Below are positions 43,966 to 57,689 of a stretch of DNA of 64,000 bases, one piece after another. Source of the DNA: Aphrophora alni (lineage: Eukaryota; Arthropoda; Insecta; Hemiptera; Aphrophoridae). The translations under genes and the position numbers were made by a program. The DNA lies in assembly GCA_963513935.1 (NCBI GenBank), contig OY740772.1:105051989-105115988 (forward strand). Direction: 5' to 3'. Under the pieces are notes generated by a model. It did not search any database. It was not told where the DNA came from and saw nothing but the letters and a program-made list of their open reading frames with translations. How positions within the stretch are numbered: the first letter of the stretch is position 1; each line of letters starts with the position of its first letter.

Positions 43966-44862
43966 TGAAATTTGTTGGTGCCATTAGTTTTGCCTTAAAA
44001 AAGCAATATTATATGATTGGTCAAATGTGTTTTTTTTTGTATTTTGAGTGTGCCCAAAAGTACCACACTTTTGGGGGACGTAAAATTCATTTCAACATTG
44101 AATGCTTCTCTTAGTTTAGTCTAGCTAAATTTAAAAAAAACTGTTTAGTGTTTTGATTTCAAATATTTTATAATTTGAAAATCTCAAAAACATTTTGTGT
44201 CGCAATTTCGGTTATGGTCATCCAAAAAGTATTTCGTGAGAACCATTAATTTTGTCTTTTTATGCCCTTTAATTTGACATCTCACAAGATATGGGTTCCC
44301 ATTCCCCTTTAGTAGGAGGTGCAGAATTCCCAACTATCATATAAGAAACTTCAGGTGACCTAGTTAACAGTTCCAAAAGGTTCTATTTAAGTTCATAGAA
44401 AAGTTAAAATCGTGTGGGGGTGGGATTTTACCAACACCTGTATAAGATTAAAGGAGGACCAAGGATAAAAGTGTAAACCAAGTATATAGGGGAAATTAAT
44501 AAATCCTTTCAAACTGCTGTTTATATATAAATTGACAATTTATTTTGAGTAACAAATTTCAACGAAAAAGGTAAGTTTGACTGAAATCTAATTTTGAAAT
44601 AAGTTTCTTAGTTACAAAACGTTCAAGCTAACACTGAATGAACAAGATGAGCGATTGTGGTACTATGCTCTACAAGTAAAAAAAAATGTTTTAGGTTTAC
44701 ATGAGTAAAACGCAATGTTCGAAAAACGATTTTTTAATTAAAATTGGTTGTTCTGTAGAAAATTTTCCACCGATTTTCTCTGTTTAACAAAATTGTCCAA
44801 TATTTGTAATGTAAAGCTTTCAAATCGAATTAGAGCATGTCTAAAGCGTGTACTATATTCAC

Positions 44863-44866
<4 letters not shown>

Positions 44867-44919
<53 letters not shown>
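44867..44919. repeat. (TA)n microsatellite
   Basis: About 26 TA units. A stretch rich in CA and GCGCAC follows to about 45012. Confidence 0.95.
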
Positions 44920-44922
<3 letters not shown>

Positions 44923-45874
44923 GGTACTATATCATGTACCCAAACAAACACAAACATGCATACGCGCGTTCGCACATATATGCACGGGCGCGCACACACA
45001 GACACACACGCAGTGTGAGAAAAAAAAGAAAATAGAGGCATATCTTTGGTTTTACACAAGTTAGAAAAACGTGCGAAATGTAATTTTAAAGCTCTTGACC
45101 TTAGGTATCTACAGGGTGATACACAAGTTTATTACCATGTACAGGACGTTCCAAAATAACACAAAATTTTATTTAATGTAACTTTTTTTATATGTAAGCA
45201 TTTCATTACTGATTTGAAATATTTTAAATCTTTTCTAAATTTTGTTGAATCTTTCATTCCTCAATCTTTACGTTACCGAGTTTTAAGGCATTACTTTTCT
45301 AAACTTAATCTATTAACTCAGCTTGTATTAAGGATAACTCTAACAAACTGTTTACTACTGCTATTGATAGGAGAGTATGACATTTTGAATCCATTACAGC
45401 ATGTTACGTTAGGTTAGGGCGTAATGGATTGAAAATCTCATAGGTGACTAGGCATATGTTTAAATACAACTCTATTGAAATTCAGAAGAATCGAAATAAA
45501 ATTGTCAAAATGGCGGCCATTTTTAACAATTTTTTGTTCATAACTTAAAATTACTCCAAAACATACAAAAATTGGGGTAAAATATGTAGAATTATGACCC
45601 AAATCATTGTGAATTTAAAAAACAAACGTCTACTAACTAAAAAAAAAAAAAGAAACCGATAATAGCAATTTCGTTAGGATTGATTTGGGGGTCATTCAAA
45701 CGTTTAAATTTGATCGCGATTGTTTTCAAAAATTATTACATAATCGTTTACGAAGGCGTTAAAAATTTATATTTATATTTTTGTCTGGTATAATTTTTGG
45801 AAAGATGGCTGCTATTTCATAAACAATTTCCAATAAGAGGCAATGTTACCATTACCGAGTCATTAATTTGATTT

Positions 45875-46022
45875 AATCTCTTCTATTAGATCTGCCTTGA
45901 CCAACTATTGTTCTTTTCCGACTCTGACGCTATTAGAGTTTTCGAGGGTTAGGGATCTTTATTTTAGGTTCTCTCTCTCTTTTTTTTATAAGGTGATTAT
46001 GACAGAAATGTTTATTACATTT
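45875..46022 (+). repeat. Dispersed repeat R1, copy f (5'-truncated)
   Basis: Starts within the middle of the family (TCTATTAGATCTGCCTTGAC), then CCAACTATTGTTCTTTTCCG, TCTGACGCTATTAGAG, GGGTTAGGGATCTTTATTTT and the TAAGGTGATTATGACAGAAA end. Confidence 0.6.
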
Positions 46023-46452
46023 AAACAACAAAGAAAATAACCGTAATTAAGCCAAGCCACTATGTCAGCTGGAGGGAGATTTTACTACTTCAGCGCATTC
46101 TGGGAAACGTAGTAGAAAATTGGATCACTGGAATCGGCTATTGCTTCATGGAAATATGGTGTCAGCTCAAAATAATAAAATAACAAACAAAATATATTTA
46201 ATATCTTCTAGTTCCGCTACCCTTCGTTTCATCTATTTCTGATTGTTGTTTAAATTGGTCATGCAGGCTATAGCCTGAGCAAAACCTTAATTTCTAAATG
46301 AATTTAATTTAATACAAACACAAAGAACGCGTGGCAGTTGGGGATTCTCGAGTAACAATGGTTAACTCTAGCTCGTGACTCTCAGTTCTAGTAAATCGAT
46401 TGAGATATATTATTGAGTACACTTTTGAGTACACTGTGGCCAACTTAAAGAT

Positions 46453-46790
46453 TAAAATCAAACACCCAATACCACAATTCAATAAAACAAGATTTATTTC
46501 CTCATGTACATTTCAGTAACATAGTTACCACCCTCAGAGGTTGAGTATTAAACAAACACTAATTCTATAAATATTATAAACAGTTATACAAGTGAGGTTT
46601 TCCCCCACTCCTTCCTGTGGCTAGTTCATCAATGGCAAAGTCATCAGCCTGGTCTCTCCCACTAGGTAGAGTGGGGGTGAGTATTTATAGAATTAGTGTT
46701 TGTTTAATACTCAACCATTGAAGATGATAACTATGTTACTGAAATGTACATAAGGAAATAAATCTTGGTTTATTGAATTGTTTGATTTTA
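46453..46790. mobile_element. Foldback F3 carrying the TGAAGA...GAAAT module
   Basis: Arms of roughly 110-130 bp mirror each other: AAAATCAAAC...CAATTCAATAAAACAAG...ACATTTCAGTAACATAGTTA...GTATTAAACAAACACTAATTC against the same blocks inverted at 46680-46790. The core at 46718-46748 reads TTGAAGATGATAACTATGTT then ACTGAAATGTAC, with TAAC/GTTA able to pair. A single related arm sits at 14400-14480. No coding. Confidence 0.7.
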
Positions 46791-49700
46791 ACCATATATT
46801 TTTGTGTTTATAAGCAATTAAGTTTATTTTATCATTTTTACTTTCCCAGTACACGAAGTATATTGTTAGTTTGGTGATTACCAAACATTTTCACCTTCGA
46901 GTTTGACTAGTCTTGTTTCATGGCTTCGGGAAACTGAAAAAATGGTTTCCGGCATGGCGTTGTCGTCGTCTGTACGTAAGTGGGCACAAAATAAAGTTAG
47001 GAACATAAACTATAGTACTATAGTGCGCTTATACAGTACCTTAATTAATTTCAGAAAAATCGAATTGAAAATGTCAAAATAACGGCCATTTTAAACAGTT
47101 TTATATAAAATTCTCGTGTGTTGTTCACCTTATAACATACTAAACTAGATAAAATAAATGAACATTTTAAATTCTGCATGTAATAGTACCAACCTGATAT
47201 GTCTAAGATAACAAATACTGGAATTATTTTCAAAAATGTAATTTCTAAACCCCCCCCCAAATGTCACCCACACGAGCGTAGTGAGTGGAGGTTCCTTCAT
47301 ATACGTACAACTTTGAGGCGTGCAATGGTCGAAATATTGACACTTGGGAAGTGGTGATTGTTTAATGTATTCACATCTACAAGGTCTGCTAGAGCTTTGC
47401 CAGCATCTGGAGAGTGTAGGTAATATTATACCTCTAGGCTTTAGTGATATACACAATTACGAGGTTTAACTGATGCCCTACTTGGTAAGACCCGGTACAA
47501 ATTAACATTTCCTACACGGCCCATTAAACCAACTTTTTGTCATTACCTTTAGAGGATCAGTTTGTATTACATTGTATGATGGGACTAAATAAATACCACA
47601 ATAGCGTCTATAAAGTTTTGTAGGCCTATACATAAATTTATTAGTAAAGTATACAAGTAAATTTTCAAAGTTGAACTTTAGTCTTACGCTCGGAATCGGG
47701 ATGTACTGGGATGATTATAAAGTTTTCTTCTACCATTAAATCTGAAAATATGATTTCCTTTCAACACGCCTACATAATGCATTTCCTTTCTTCAGAGTTT
47801 CAAAATGGATCAATAGATTCTACATTTTTATCCATAAGATGTATTACTAGTAACTTTATAAAGACGGTCATTTGTTACATGCCAAAGTCGAGCGAAGCCT
47901 TTGAACAGATGCAGCTTTGAGAAGGAAAATCCTTTAATAATATACATTCCAATCCTTAACATATTACATTTTTGTATAGTAAAATATATTTCATAACCTC
48001 AATTTTGTCTATTACTACTGTTAGAAATGTACATATAAAAAGCATGTGTTATTTGTTGTGTATTTAAATTAGATGTACAATTTAAAACAGTTGGGATGTT
48101 ATTAGTATTAAAATATGAGCCCTAACATGGATATACAGTACATAAATATAAAATTTGATAATAAAAACGTCTGAAAGGTAATTAGTGTTGCCCTTCTCTT
48201 CATATCCTTTCGTAATACTGTATAGTAGTTAGCAGTGAAAGAAACACTTCTTAATTGTCAGGTATTTATAAGTTAATAAATACAAAGTTATTGAGAATTA
48301 AAATTGCTTGTTGCACGTAAATTAATCGTAAAGATACAACTCGATTTTCCTTAGTCTGCTACTAACATCTCCTTCGATCCTACGGGACATTTCTCAATAC
48401 AACAGTTCAGTTGATATAAGTAGAGGGAAATTTGTCCAAAATATTGATTAGAATTGATGTAACTGGGAAGTCGATTTTTGTACATGCAACTGAGTGGGAA
48501 ACAGAAAAAAATAGCAAAATCGGATTGGAGCTTAGCTAGAAAAGTGCATGAAATAGCATTTTTTATTCATTTTGAGTCCATCACTACACTATTTTTAAAT
48601 ATCTCCGGCTCTATGGGTCTAGAAAAATGAAAATAATAATAATAATAATAATATCCTCAGAAATTACTATCGAAATGGTAGGGTATAGTAACATTAAGAG
48701 TACTTTCTCACCCCAAAAAATTCAAATTTCTGGTCTAAGATTTTTTCCCTCAATAATAATGGAACAAATCATATCTTCACGAAAATTGGACAAATTGTTG
48801 ATGGTAGCATTTGACTTCAGGTTTTACATATTTTTTTGTGTGTGCTGGTAAACTTTCCCAAAAAGGGTTACCTATTTCTTAAATTTTGTTAAAGTTTGCA
48901 CAATGAAGTATAGTAGATGATTTAAGAGTGTACATAGCCTATTGTTTGTTAAAATCATTGTACTTAGTGTTTAGGTTGAAAAACTTATGTTTATTATTAA
49001 AACTTTTAAAATTTTATTTTAATGTTAGAAGAGTTATTTTGTATGGTACAGTACAGTATGGTTGTGTATTAAAGTTTTATAGTGTACAGTATACGTTGAA
49101 ATTTTGTTATTATAAATACACATTTTGAATTTATTTGTTTGTACGTAATGTATCATGTTAATGCTGTTGTCATCTAATTATGTATGTTGGAAATTCATTA
49201 ATTCATTCAGTTCCTCCCTGAACACAAATAAAAAATAAAACCTAGTAAATTTCAACAGCTGCTTTAAATATGTAAAAAAAAAATGCAAATTTAATAATGA
49301 GTTTCTAAGTTAATTGTGTTATTCAGAAATGTTTTCACACGGATCTGAAAACTCCTTACGTATGTGTTCAATAGGTGACTTTTATTCTGGATATTGATTT
49401 CGTAGAGGAAAGGATAGAGAAATTCTACATCTGTGGTATTTAAAATTGCACAACACAAAATGAATTAGGTTATTAAAGAACGCTATTCAGTGTGCACAGG
49501 ACTTTAAAGATAACTCTATAAGTAGTTTTAAACGTCAATTTATTGGTTTTTTTAAAGGAGGATAATGTTGAGCTATTGCTTTGCATATTCGACGGAATTT
49601 ATAATTGGCAATTCAGGCGATATGTCACGTTAAGTATTGATGTTCAATTGGAGAGAAGGGTTAAAGAAGTTTGAACTGAATAATTTAGCACTTAGAAGAA

Positions 49701-50559
49701 TAAAATCAGGATAATGTAATAATTTTAGCTATCAAATATTTGTCGTCAATTAACAAACAACATATTCAAATCAATACATAATTTGATTTATTGGTAGACA
49801 ACTTGATTTACTTATTAATTCTATTTAAAAAAGTTATTATTTTTTAAAGTTTTCAATATAGTACATTTGTATTTTAAACTTAAACATAAGGCTAGTTTAA
49901 CTTCTTTAATTTTTTATATCCAAAACAGTGGATTTCCTCTTTTAATAGAGAATTTATTTATTATTTTTAAACATACATTTTTTTATCATTATCGAGGAAG
50001 TTGCAAGTACACAGAAAATAGAAAAAACTCTGTGTAAATTTATATGGTAGTCTTTGTGTAATGAATTGTAAAACTTCATAAATATTTTCCTATTTTATTT
50101 ATTACTCCTTAACTAGTAAAATACATAGCTTATTTGGGATTACATAAAATACATATTAAAATAACTAATTAAGTTTTTAGGGTTAGTAGGTATATCAGAA
50201 GACCCTTATAATTTCACGTGCGTGTCTGTCCGTTTGTCTAACTGAAAGTTGCATCCAGTAACAAAACAACAAATGCTGTATGTTTCAAATTTTTGAAATA
50301 TAAATATATTATTTCCATACTGCCTTTAGAACTATTAATTTAAATTGGTTTACATACTTTGTCAAAAGTAGTTCAATTTCTTATTTATTGTAACAGCCTT
50401 AATAGAAGGCATCCTCAGGCGTGGCATACGTAACATAAAAACACATCACTACACGAATATACGGGTGAAATTGCATATCTGGTGGGTATTTGTTAAAGTT
50501 TAATAAAAATTAGTTTTTTGATGTGGCCACATCCTTCCACTTCTAGTTATATATTTTTT
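46791..50559. other. Intergenic with an inverted R2 copy
   Basis: Contains R2 copy c (46905-47290) and an AAT microsatellite (48630-48652). The remainder, about 3.3 kb, is AT-rich with no recognised gene. A GACCCTTATAATTTCACGTG segment with GTCTGTCCGTTTGTC at 50201-50240 resembles short sequences near 9525 and 10090, perhaps a low-copy repeat. Confidence 0.45.
46905..47290 (-). repeat. Dispersed repeat R2, copy c (reverse)
   Basis: Read on the minus strand it gives CACTCACTACGCTCGTG, a G run, AAAACTGTTTAAAATGGCCG and CTTACGTACAGACGACGACA, the same order of blocks as 57690-58215. The minus open frame 47145-47456 is partly this repeat and is not a gene. Confidence 0.6.
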
Positions 50560-51335
50560 TTATAGAGGTTTGGCAAAATGCGTATTTATGCACGCGTCCT
50601 TAGGGACTTATAAGTCGGACTCTCCCAAAGGCATACCGACTAAATCCTTCATCTTTGCCAGGCGTTTTCCCCACTCTGGGACCGCTCTCGCATTACTTCG
50701 GAGTAGCGCCTGCTTTTAGCCTATCTGTGGCTCCTCTTCTCTGGCTGCTAGCTGCTATGGGTCTAGCCAGCCCTCACCCTTCTTGCACCTCAGTACCAAT
50801 TCAATGTATTCTGCAATTGCCACCCAGCGCTCTCTGCACGTCAACATCTCTCCAAATATAGTCCCAGTGGCTAGTTCACCCACCATGTCGCTAATGCCTT
50901 GTCGTTGTTCTACAAAGCGGTCGCATTTAAAGAACGTATGCTCTGCATCATCCCTGACATTCTTACACACTCTACAGTTAGTGGATGCTACCTTCCCCAT
51001 CTTTCCCAGGTAAGACCGGAAGTACCCGTGCCCCGTCAGGAACTGCGTGAGGAAGAAGTTCACTTCACCATGTCCTCGTTTCATCCAATCCTGTAGGTTC
51101 GACACTAGCGCAGCTGTCCATCGATATCTAGTTTCACAATGCCATCTCTCCTGCCATCTGATCATGGTATCCTCCCTAGCCCTTCTGCTAGCCTCTTGTC
51201 TACCTAGCATTCCTTCAAGGTTGTAGATTGTCTTCCGCTCCTGTGCCAATAAATCTATTGGAATGACACCAGCAACCACAAGCACCGCCACCACTTCTTG
51301 AATAATTTAGCAATTAGTTAAGTTCTGTTGATATA
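50560..51335 (-). pseudogene. R1/Jockey-type non-LTR retrotransposon, 3' fragment
   Basis: A 179-codon minus frame (51294-50755) with the typical C-terminal end of insect LINE polymerases: A-G-V-I-P-I-D-L-L-A-Q-E-R, then F-L-T-Q-F-L-T-G-H-G-Y-F-R-S-Y-L, and a zinc motif C-R-V-C-x8-H-x4-C (C-x2-C-x8-H-x4-C) as in R1-clade elements. Sequence just 5' (to about 51335) continues the homology; 3' (to about 50560) is probably its untranslated end. The catalytic reverse transcriptase and endonuclease are missing, as expected of a 5'-truncated insertion. Composition is clearly more GC-rich than the surroundings. Confidence 0.85.
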
Positions 51336-52706
51336 TTCTGAGAATGTCCTGTTTGAACTTTGGTCTTATTAGGTTGTCAAATGATCCATTACATGTATTG
51401 TGTCATAGATACAGTGTGAGGCAAATTGATGTTTTGCGACAACGCGTTTTGCGACAACGCGTTTTCTTTCTTATTAATTTCAGTCCACGTTCGTACTCCA
51501 CAACCAAGTTTCCAACCCTAGCCGTCGTTAGAACTTTTAAGAGCACCTGATTGTTAGAACAAATAATCCCCTTAATTCAATAAACCAAATCCTCTTATAC
51601 CATTGATAGATAACGTTTCTGGCAGTTAAAATAGTCTCCTGTAATAAACAATATTGCTCTCATTGAGACGTTAAAATGAAAACTTGTAATTACACCAAAT
51701 TTTTAACTTGAATGCAATTTTCTTCACTCTTCATGTTCAACAATCTTATTGTTACCCTTGAACTTAATCACAAAAAACATACCTTAAAACATTTAAATGT
51801 TTGTTTTTAAATCAAGTCTCACTACACTTTAAAACTGAATTTAAAATGTACTTGACTCTGAGCGATGATGTATGAATAATATATACATATTATTTACATT
51901 TATTTTACTAGAGAAACAATAGTTTTAACGTAGAAGATGTTCAATAGGCTATATGCATAGTTGAATATTTTATTGAGCAAGATAACCATGGGAACAAAAA
52001 CACGTGTTCACTAAGTGGGTTGTATAAAATTACAGAAAATTGTTTCAGTCTGAGAAAATACAAGTTATTAAAATTTATATATGTAGCAAATAAAATAATG
52101 TCCTAGTGACATTTATAATGTGTGTAGGTGTTGCCTGGATAATTAATAATGAGTATAGCAGTCTACATAATAGACGTTTTAAAGCAGTAAGATCACATCG
52201 GTTAACAGTTAAGTAAAGTTCTCATACAAAAAACAAATTATATTCTTACAAAACTTGTTTCACACTATCTCATAAATGATTGATTGGATTTATATGTACA
52301 ATAACCCATAGCCGTCTTAAAAGAATGTCTAAAAATTGGCCACACCTATTTCAATAAAGTTTACTGAAATTTAGGTTTATGACCGAAATTAATGTGACAA
52401 GTAGTAAGACAAGGTGCGATGCTGGCCTTGTGTACTATAGTTGTGTCGTATAGGGCCGTATATTAACAAGATTGAATTTTATAACAGTGCCACAGGACCG
52501 AATATAATAAAATCTCATAGTTTAGAAAAGTTTTAGGATGTGTTGCACATATCCGAATTGAGCTTAGGTTCGACATTGGTTGGTGGGGGGCGGGGGGAGG
52601 TACTGAAGAAGAGTAACACCCATCGGGATAAAACCTTCGTAACTCTGCGAATCTTTGTCTAATCAATGATGAAATAGAACGTTTATACACCACGTAGTAA
52701 CCAATA
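51336..52706. other. Intergenic, nothing recognised
   Basis: AT-rich non-coding. Only a short direct repeat (TTTTGCGACAACGCG twice, 51430-51462) and a G-rich patch (52580-52600) stand out. Confidence 0.5.
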
Positions 52707-53477
52707 TACCAAGTGTCCATAAAGTCCCACTCCCCTCTTATTTTTTTTATTAATGGAAATAGACAGATTTGCTTTGGGGAAAGTTTAGATAACCAAAGGA
52801 GGAGTTTTTTGAAGTATCAAAATTTTCAACCCTTACCCCCAAAATGGGGTAGTTTGGGGGTATGTCAAGAATTTTAAATAGCAACCCCTATTGAGTGATA
52901 CCTCATTTTAAAGGTCTTTTCAAAATAAGAATAATGGCGCAAACCAGAGGTCCCTAAGTTCATCATAACCAACATAGCAACCAATCGAATTGTGAATTTT
53001 ACGTTAATAATTAGACCGGAAATGTTACGAAATGTACAACAAGATTTTGAGTCCAGAATCTATTTCTGCCAAAAAGTAAATGGTAGCCATTTCAAGAACT
53101 TAATAAGAGCTAAAAAAACAAGGTAAGACTCTTACCATCATTTTACCAACATAGAGTACTTTGTAATGTAATAAAAACAAGCGGAGTTTGTAGGTTAACA
53201 TTTACAATTCGATTGGTTGCTATGTTGGGTAAGATGAACTTAGAGACCTCTGGTTTGCGCCATTATTCTTATTTTGAAAATACCTTTAAAATGAGGTATC
53301 ACTAAATAGGGATTGCTATTTAAAATTCTTGACTTACTCCTTAACTATCCCATTTTGGGGGTAAGGGTTGAAAAAAACTCCTCCTTTGGTTATCTAAACT
53401 TTCCCCAAAGTAAATCTGTCTATTTCCATTAATAAAAAAAAATAAGAGGAGGGGTGGGACTTTTTGGACACATGGTA
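52707..53477. mobile_element. Large foldback element with ~300-bp arms, TA-flanked
   Basis: Left end TACCAAGTGTCCATAAAGTC, right end GACTTTTTGGACACATGGTA. Arms of about 300 bp hold the same blocks in mirror order: AATAGACAGATTTGCTTTGG, AACCAAAGGAGGAGTTTTTT, CCTTACCCCCAAAATGGG, TAAGAATAATGGCGCAAACC and CAACATAGCAACCAATCGAA. Arms are about 90% alike by eye, with roughly 160 bases between them. TA on both outer sides suggests an IS630-Tc1-mariner mobiliser. No transposase. Confidence 0.8.
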
Positions 53478-56400
53478 TAAGCAAAATAGAAAGACTACAA
53501 CACTTTAAAAAAACATGGTTAACCGTAAGAACAAGTTTATCTTGACAGTATCAGTTTGAAAAAAATTTCATTATAATAGTAAACATTGTTATAATTTCCA
53601 TTTTGCCTTACGATTTTAATTAAACATATGGCGACAGATAACGGCTACAAAGCTTTTATTGTTGTTAATTGTAATTTGGAAAAATAAATTGAAAACTACA
53701 AACAGCAAAAAACTATTAAATTTGTCAATGAGTTGATGGACTTATATGGATACAGTGAGATTAGAATAATTATTATGTCAATACCCTCAGAACATACTAA
53801 CGCTGTAGGTTTTATATGCACTGTCACAAGTTTGACTACTTCTTCCTGTACACTGATCAGCTCTTCAATCTTCCCCACTTTATTTGAAAATATTCAGCAA
53901 CAAAGAACAATGCTAAGTAGGTATTAAGGAAAAAGAAAATAATACGAGAAGAAAGCAATTAGGTCGTGTTTATTTTAAGGAAAGCTTATGAATGGATCCA
54001 GGATTTAATTTTAATTGCTTCTCTTATGTCAGTAAAGAGACTGACACCAAACAACGTTTTTTGCGTGTTTATCTTCCCTTAAATAAATCCCTTACATTTT
54101 ACTTGCTGTGGCTTTATTTTAACAAAGTTTGTCAATATAGACAAATATTACAGATTGGAACTTAACTTCTTCTCAACAAGTATAATTAAATGCCAGATTC
54201 TTATGAAACATTCTCCTCAAGTATGTGGAAAAGTATAACTTTTGTGTTTTTCTTTGGAATTTAGAATCGTTAGCTTTCTTTCAGAAAACTGATCTAACCT
54301 CTTACATATGACTTTCATCTCTTTACCAATTAATATAGCAAAAAGATCAGAGTCAGATTATATGGAATTGAGTTAGACATTTCTTGAGGAAACTATTGTC
54401 GATAAGTTGAGTAATGAATACCATTTAAAAACCATCTTTGTGTTAACAGTAAAATTTGTATTAAATCCAGAAAAATCACCATATAGTTTTTTGCTCAAAC
54501 AGGTATGAAATCTACATCGCTCTTTGTCGAAGTTGCTTTTTTCCTTAATTTAGGTAAACTTTCGTGTAATTTGTTTTTGTTTGAGTGGATATGCTTAAAA
54601 GGATTTGCAATAAGAGGTGGTACAATTGTTTATTTTTCCTAGGATATTTAGCCTCAGTAGAAATCAATTTTACTTTTTGTTTAATTTTGATTCAGGTAAA
54701 AACCGAGGCTGAGATATATTATTCTGAAGTGGAGATAATTAAACGCCCAATTACGTTTATTTTCCCTTCCTCATCAAATTTTATAATGATTGCAAAGTGT
54801 GCATTATGTGTAAAGGGAGAATCAATACGGTTCTATTGAAAATACGCTTACAATTTCTCTAATCTGATTGTTCTCAGCTGATTAATTTGCTACACTTTCT
54901 GTAGTTGTCATTGTTAGATTTGATATTATTTTATTTCATTTGCTGTTTACTAACAATATTTGTACAGCACAAGTCATAATAAACTGACAACAAAATTTAA
55001 ACTAACCTAAAATAATTACAATATTCGGTCTTTTAATATATTCAATACATACATAAATAAAAGCCAATAAATATATTATAATAAAAATATTAAAATTACA
55101 CAAACACATTAAAACATTTTCATATTCAATTGACAATACAACAAATATATTCGACCACGTTCTTCCCTTGTACATAGAGAGAGAATAAGAACTTTGCAAA
55201 GTTTTCTTTAGTCACTCTTTCTTATCTACATAATGTTAACATATGTTCCTCGTTCTCAGAAACAGTTAAAGTTAACCTATTGAAGTTTTTTTTAATTGTA
55301 TTAATCTTTAGACATAACTTGAATTAAAAGCTGCAGACTTATTTGTTTGTATTAGAAATATGAAGTATTGAAATTCTTTCAGTACCTCCCTTTTGTCTCC
55401 GGGGATACTTCTATTCCAACAGTTGTACTAGCGGATTGCCGGAATGGTAAATTGCAGGGGAATTGTTATACATCAAATCAGTTTACCCCCTCCATCGTTG
55501 TGAAGATCCTTATCACGCATCAAGGTTAGAGAACCAATTGTGCAGGAGAGACCGGATGTGTACAAAGAAGGGCATGTCTTCAACTGTACAGAGTGAACGA
55601 TATTTCAGGTGCCTCCAAAATTGTTCACACACCAAATAATGACTAATTAGCCCCTTTTGGGATGGGTCAGACGGCCCAGGGTTTATGACGGTGCGTCTCC
55701 AAATTTCGTATAAAATTAAATATGCGATAAATAGTAAACGACCATTTGTCCTAATACTGTTTCCTAGACCACTAGTTTTAAATAGAGTCATTCCCTTAAT
55801 ATTATTCATAATTAATTAAGTCTATTATGTATTATAATTAATAACATAGTTTTAATCGCTCATGAAGCTGGCTGGCTGAGCTGTAGTATTTGAGTAGTGA
55901 GGGTAAGTGTCATTTTAATCCCCCCACCCAAATTTCCTTCCCGAACTCAAACTCTCTTAAAGATCCACCACCCCCTCCCTTAAATCGAATCCATATAAAA
56001 ACTCACTTTATAAAAAATAACTACCCCTACTGACCCCTAATTCTTGTGGTTTTGGACACGCTTGACACTTTTATTTGAATTTAAACCGAGTTTTTTAAAG
56101 TCGGTATTCAAAGTTTATTTTACTTTGTTACAAATTATTTTTGAACTGTAACTTTGTTTTAGATGACACAAAGGTTTGGGTCGTTAATGTTTACATTTCA
56201 CTAAAATTTGAATGAAATAGTTAGATTCGATTATCAGAAATCATGTTTTTATTTACATAATGTCGCTCCATGAGCGATTTTTTTTGCTAAAGAGGTTTTT
56301 CTGGAGAGCGACCAATTTTCGAAGTTTTATTTGGGTCATTAAATGCTGCATTTTGGAAAATCTGAATGTTTCGTTTTAGGAAAATCAAATTTTGAGAACG

Positions 56401-57689
56401 TAAACTTTTGTATCTAAAAAAAAATCTCTGCACTGATTACGGACGGACACCTTCACATGTTTCTTTGTCGTTTATAGAATTCCAAATAGGACATTCCCGC
56501 AAATATCTGAATCATGTAACTATGTACGTATTAAAAAGTAAAGGGAACAATATACAATTATTTTAATAATTGAGGCTTCTTATGGTAACATGTGCAGTTA
56601 CGTTGTTGTAATATTAATTTACAATATCTACAGATGTGATTTGATATTACAAATGACTTATGACAAACTTATTTACTTTTCGGAACAAACGATGTTGACG
56701 GGTTTTATAATGTTCATGTCGAGATAAAATGTTTGGAATTTGATATAAAAAGCAAATGTATCCGTACAATAAGGAGAATGTTAACGTACTTTTTAACTTG
56801 AACAATATTGCATTCCGAAAATGTTATTTAATGTCAAATGTCTTTGACAATATTAGTAGCCAAATAACAATAAAATAAACATTTCTTCCGGATCGCGTTT
56901 TCATTATAAAGGTAATTTAATTTATTTCAGTTTTTTCAACAAATCAGGTTAGAAAAGGAATTAAATATACAAAGCTATTAAAAACTATTATTAAATTCCA
57001 ACTTAAGGAGTGTGAAACTATAAATAAAATTTGTCTTGACCAGAATGATTTAAGTTGGGTTAGGAAAATAGCAATTGGTGTTGTTTGGCGACATCTATCG
57101 CTAAAAACCGAACCTACTTTTGAGTTCAAACTTTACGACCATTGACAAGTACAGGATCAGACTCTGCATGACTTGAGGAATGATGGTTTCCCCCACTGTC
57201 AGTTATAAGTAGCCTGCTCCATGCTCAGCTCTTCCTAACGGTTTGATCTAGCTTAATGAACGTTTAAATTAATGCTAACAACTTTATAATTTAATCATTA
57301 ATTTCATGTTTAAGTCAATATTTTATAAAAATCTATTATCTCCATTACAGCCTATTGACATTATGTTTAACTACTTATCAAACTATGCAATGCAGGTACT
57401 TACTACGCAACATTTCAATTCACAAATTAAAACATTAAATTCGTGTTCTAAGAATTATTTTTATAAAAAAAGTGTTATAGTAATGATATAATTTATAGCT
57501 AATTAAATCCAATACAAATTAAAAACAACTTGCTTGGGCGCCAACATGATATTCACCCACCTAACAAAGTAATGCAAATAGATCCAATGCAATAGTTATA
57601 CAATAACAACATTGGTTTCTTGGGCTTTATAGGAAATGTTAAATTATATTGGTAGATCACTATTTTCTTGACGTGGGTCCTTACGGACC
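53478..57689. other. Intergenic, nothing recognised
   Basis: About 4.2 kb of AT-rich sequence. Open frames at 53696-53927, 54585-54839, 55002-55199 and 55513-55809 were inspected; none shows a motif I know. A C-rich patch lies at 55915-55985. Confidence 0.45.

Larger units (their letters stand above)
43507..46452. other. Intergenic with R2, R1 and a TA microsatellite
   Basis: No gene seen. Contains R2 copy b (43510-43965), a TA microsatellite followed by an AC/GC-rich stretch (44867-45010), part of an R2-related block (45465-45550, AAAATGGCGGCCATTTTT) and R1 copy f (45875-46022). The remainder is AT-rich and unrecognised. Confidence 0.5.

Noticed and set aside
44748..45064. Overlapping frames with Tyr-Ile repeats
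   Set aside because: Produced by the TA microsatellite.
47145..47456. 103-codon minus-strand frame rich in Cys and Pro
   Set aside because: Largely overlaps the inverted R2 repeat; no motif.
55513..55809. 98-codon minus-strand frame, relatively complex composition
   Set aside because: No family recognised and no splice or start context that supports it. A protein search would be needed to reconsider.
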